A program made the position numbers and the translations under genes. Source: Streptomyces taklimakanensis (GTDB taxonomy: Bacteria; Actinomycetota; Actinomycetes; Streptomycetales; Streptomycetaceae). From it: 64,000 nt of DNA. The notes beneath the pieces are model-generated. The model was not told the DNA's origin, made no database searches, and worked only from the letters and a program-made list of their open reading frames with translations. Each line of letters starts with the position of its first letter. The stretch's first letter is position 1. The DNA lies in assembly GCF_009709575.1 (NCBI RefSeq), contig NZ_WIXO01000001.1, forward strand, positions 4,094,001 to 4,158,000, given 5' to 3'. Positions 63,058 to 64,000 of the stretch are shown here, piece by piece.

Positions 63058-63344
63058 TCGTCGCCTTCTCCGTCACCCCGCTCGGCGTCGGCGAGGACGT
63101 CGGGGAGTACGTGGCCGACGCCGTGCGCGTGGTCCGCGAGTCCGGGCTGCCCAACCGCACGGACGCGATGTTCACCTCGGTCGAGGGCGAGTGGGAGGAG
63201 TGCATGGACGTGGTGCGACGGGCGGTTGCCGCCGTCGAGGCCCGCGCGCCGCGCGTCTCGCTCGTGCTGAAGGCCGACATCCGCCCCGGTGTCACCGACG
63301 GGCTGACCTCGAAGATCGAGAGCGTCGAACGGCACCTGGGCTGA
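63054..63344 (+). CDS. MTH1187/YkoF-type thiamine-binding protein
   Basis: 96 residues, GTG start overlapping the DUF3817 stop. Ferredoxin-like fold family: VAFSVTPLGVGEDVGEYVADAV, PNRTDAMFTSVEGEW, SLVLKADIRPG. Members bind thiamine or related pyrimidines as dimers or tetramers. Translationally coupled to the membrane protein. A G+C-rich hairpin follows. Confidence 0.82.
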   Translation: MIVAFSVTPLGVGEDVGEYVADAVRVVRESGLPNRTDAMFTSVEGEWEECMDVVRRAVAAVEARAPRVSLVLKADIRPGVTDGLTSKIESVERHLG

Positions 63345-63351
63345 CGCGGGC

Positions 63352-63393
63352 CGCCCCCCCCGCCCTGCGGCGCCCGCCGGAGGGCGGGGGGCG
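63352..63393 (+). terminator. Terminator after the MTH1187-type gene
   Basis: CGCCCCCCCCGCCCT and AGGGCGGGGGGCG pair over ~13 bp with a 14-nt loop, 8 bp past the stop. Confidence 0.7.
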
Positions 63394-63454
63394 TTCGCGG
63401 TGGTCCGGGACCGGGGGTGGTCCCCCCTTTCCCGGTCCGATCACCGAGACGGAG

Positions 63455-63483
63455 CTGACCACGATATGACCGGCCGGTAAGGT
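63455..63483 (+). promoter_or_regulatory. Promoter of a leaderless MarR gene with internal palindrome
   Basis: CTGACC (63455-63460) and TAAGGT (63478-63483) are 17 bp apart. The -10 ends 7 nt before the GTG start, so transcription should begin at the start codon. The palindrome ACCGGCCGGT (63469-63478) sits between the hexamers and overlaps the first -10 base: a candidate autoregulatory operator. Confidence 0.65.
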
Positions 63484-63490
63484 CGGGGGC

Positions 63491-64000
63491 GTGCCGAAGC
63501 CGCTCAGCCTGTCGTTCGACCCGATCGCCCGCGCCGACGAACTGTGGAAGCAGCGTTGGGGGTCCGTGCCCTCGATGGCCGCGATCACCTCGATCATGCG
63601 CGCGCACCAGATCCTCCTCGCCGAGGTGGACGCGGTGGTCAAGCCCTACGGTCTGACCTTCGCCCGTTACGAGGCGCTGGTGCTGTTGACGTTCTCCCAG
63701 GCCGGCGAGTTGCCGATGTCCAAGATCGGTGAGCGGTTGATGGTCCACCCGACGTCGGTGACCAACACCGTGGACCGGTTGGTGAAGTCGGGTCTGGTCG
63801 CCAAGCGCCCCAACCCCAACGACGGGCGCGGCACGCTCGCCTCCATCACCGACCGGGGGCGCGAGGTGTGCGAGGCGGCGACCCGCGACCTGATGGCGAT
63901 GGACTTCGGGCTCGGGACGTACGACGCCGAGGAGTGCGACGAGATCTTCGCGCTGCTGCGTCCGCTGCGGGTGGCGGCCGGGGACTTCAAGGAGGGGTGA
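63491..64000 (+). CDS. MarR-family transcriptional regulator
   Basis: 169 residues from GTG 63491; stop is the last codon of the window. Winged HTH with LTFARYEALVLLTFSQAGELPMSKIGERLMVHPTSVTNTVDRLVKSGLVAKRPNPNDGRG. N-terminal PKPLSLSFDPIARADELWKQRWG is typical of the Streptomyces members. No Shine-Dalgarno; leaderless. Target genes unknown. Confidence 0.92.
   Translation: MPKPLSLSFDPIARADELWKQRWGSVPSMAAITSIMRAHQILLAEVDAVVKPYGLTFARYEALVLLTFSQAGELPMSKIGERLMVHPTSVTNTVDRLVKSGLVAKRPNPNDGRGTLASITDRGREVCEAATRDLMAMDFGLGTYDAEECDEIFALLRPLRVAAGDFKEG

Overview
This 64 kb window is high-GC actinobacterial chromosome, almost certainly Streptomyces. The evidence is very high GC, frequent GTG/TTG starts, many leaderless-looking promoters (TANNNT 6-8 nt before the start codon), and a core gene order that I know from Streptomyces: tRNA-Arg / nrtL / lysA / hom / thrC / thrB / rho / rpmE / prfA / prmC / tsaC-like / wecA-like / atpIBEFHAGDC, followed by chiC-chiR-chiS, nucS, filP, scy, mce, thiolase and meaB. 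All gene names rest on protein motifs read here and on memory of the families. No database search was run.

Layout. 1-5.3 kb: accessory metabolism and secretion. It holds a truncated Tat-exported MBL-fold hydrolase divergent from a stand-alone ArgJ that looks like Oat2 of the clavulanate cluster, with a pair of ArgR-box-like sites between them, then a Nudix hydrolase and a two-gene secreted/membrane VWA unit. 5.4-6.3 kb: the scar of an integrative element (integrase C-terminal remnant without its catalytic Tyr, one unknown gene) beside tRNA-Arg(CCG). 6.4-22.2 kb: single-domain response regulator, ArgRS-like NrtL, lysine/threonine genes, rho, LCP cell-wall ligase, L31, RF1, PrmC, Sua5/YrdC protein, a phosphatase-like protein lacking its nucleophile Cys, and a WecA/TagO-type transferase. 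22.4-30.3 kb: complete F-type ATP synthase operon with a strong terminator. 30.8-34.0 kb: insertion island with a deleted IS5-type transposase, a second frameshifted IS5-type transposase, and a Ser/Thr kinase with hemopexin-like repeats, the last two enclosed by a well-matched pair of inverted repeats.

34.0-38.0 kb: chitinase C with its two-component system and a promoter whose spacer is filled by a DasR-type site. 38.1-46.4 kb: membrane protein, corrinoid adenosyltransferase, 3-hydroxybutyryl-CoA dehydrogenase, a STAS protein followed by a large membrane-anchored NTPase, NucS mismatch endonuclease, an SCO5389-family protein and an LLM flavin oxidoreductase. 46.7-54.5 kb: small Zn-binding protein, ABC exporter pair, the polar-growth coiled-coil proteins FilP and Scy, and methylmalonyl-CoA epimerase. 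54.6-57 kb: acetyl-CoA acetyltransferase and MeaB; with Mce and the hydroxybutyryl-CoA dehydrogenase these fit the ethylmalonyl/methylmalonyl-CoA pathway. 57-60 kb: a PepSY protein with Asp/Arg repeats divergent from an OmpR-type two-component system, with phased direct repeats between them. 60-64 kb: MarR regulator, three overlapping AIM24-family genes, a DUF3817 membrane protein, an MTH1187-type protein and a second, apparently leaderless MarR regulator.

Most of the window is conserved core. The least ordinary items are the IR-bounded kinase island with an exact 301-bp internal duplication, the Oat2-like ArgJ with its ARG-box pair, the Cys-to-Ser phosphatase homologue, the PepSY/two-component unit, and the STAS/NTPase pair.
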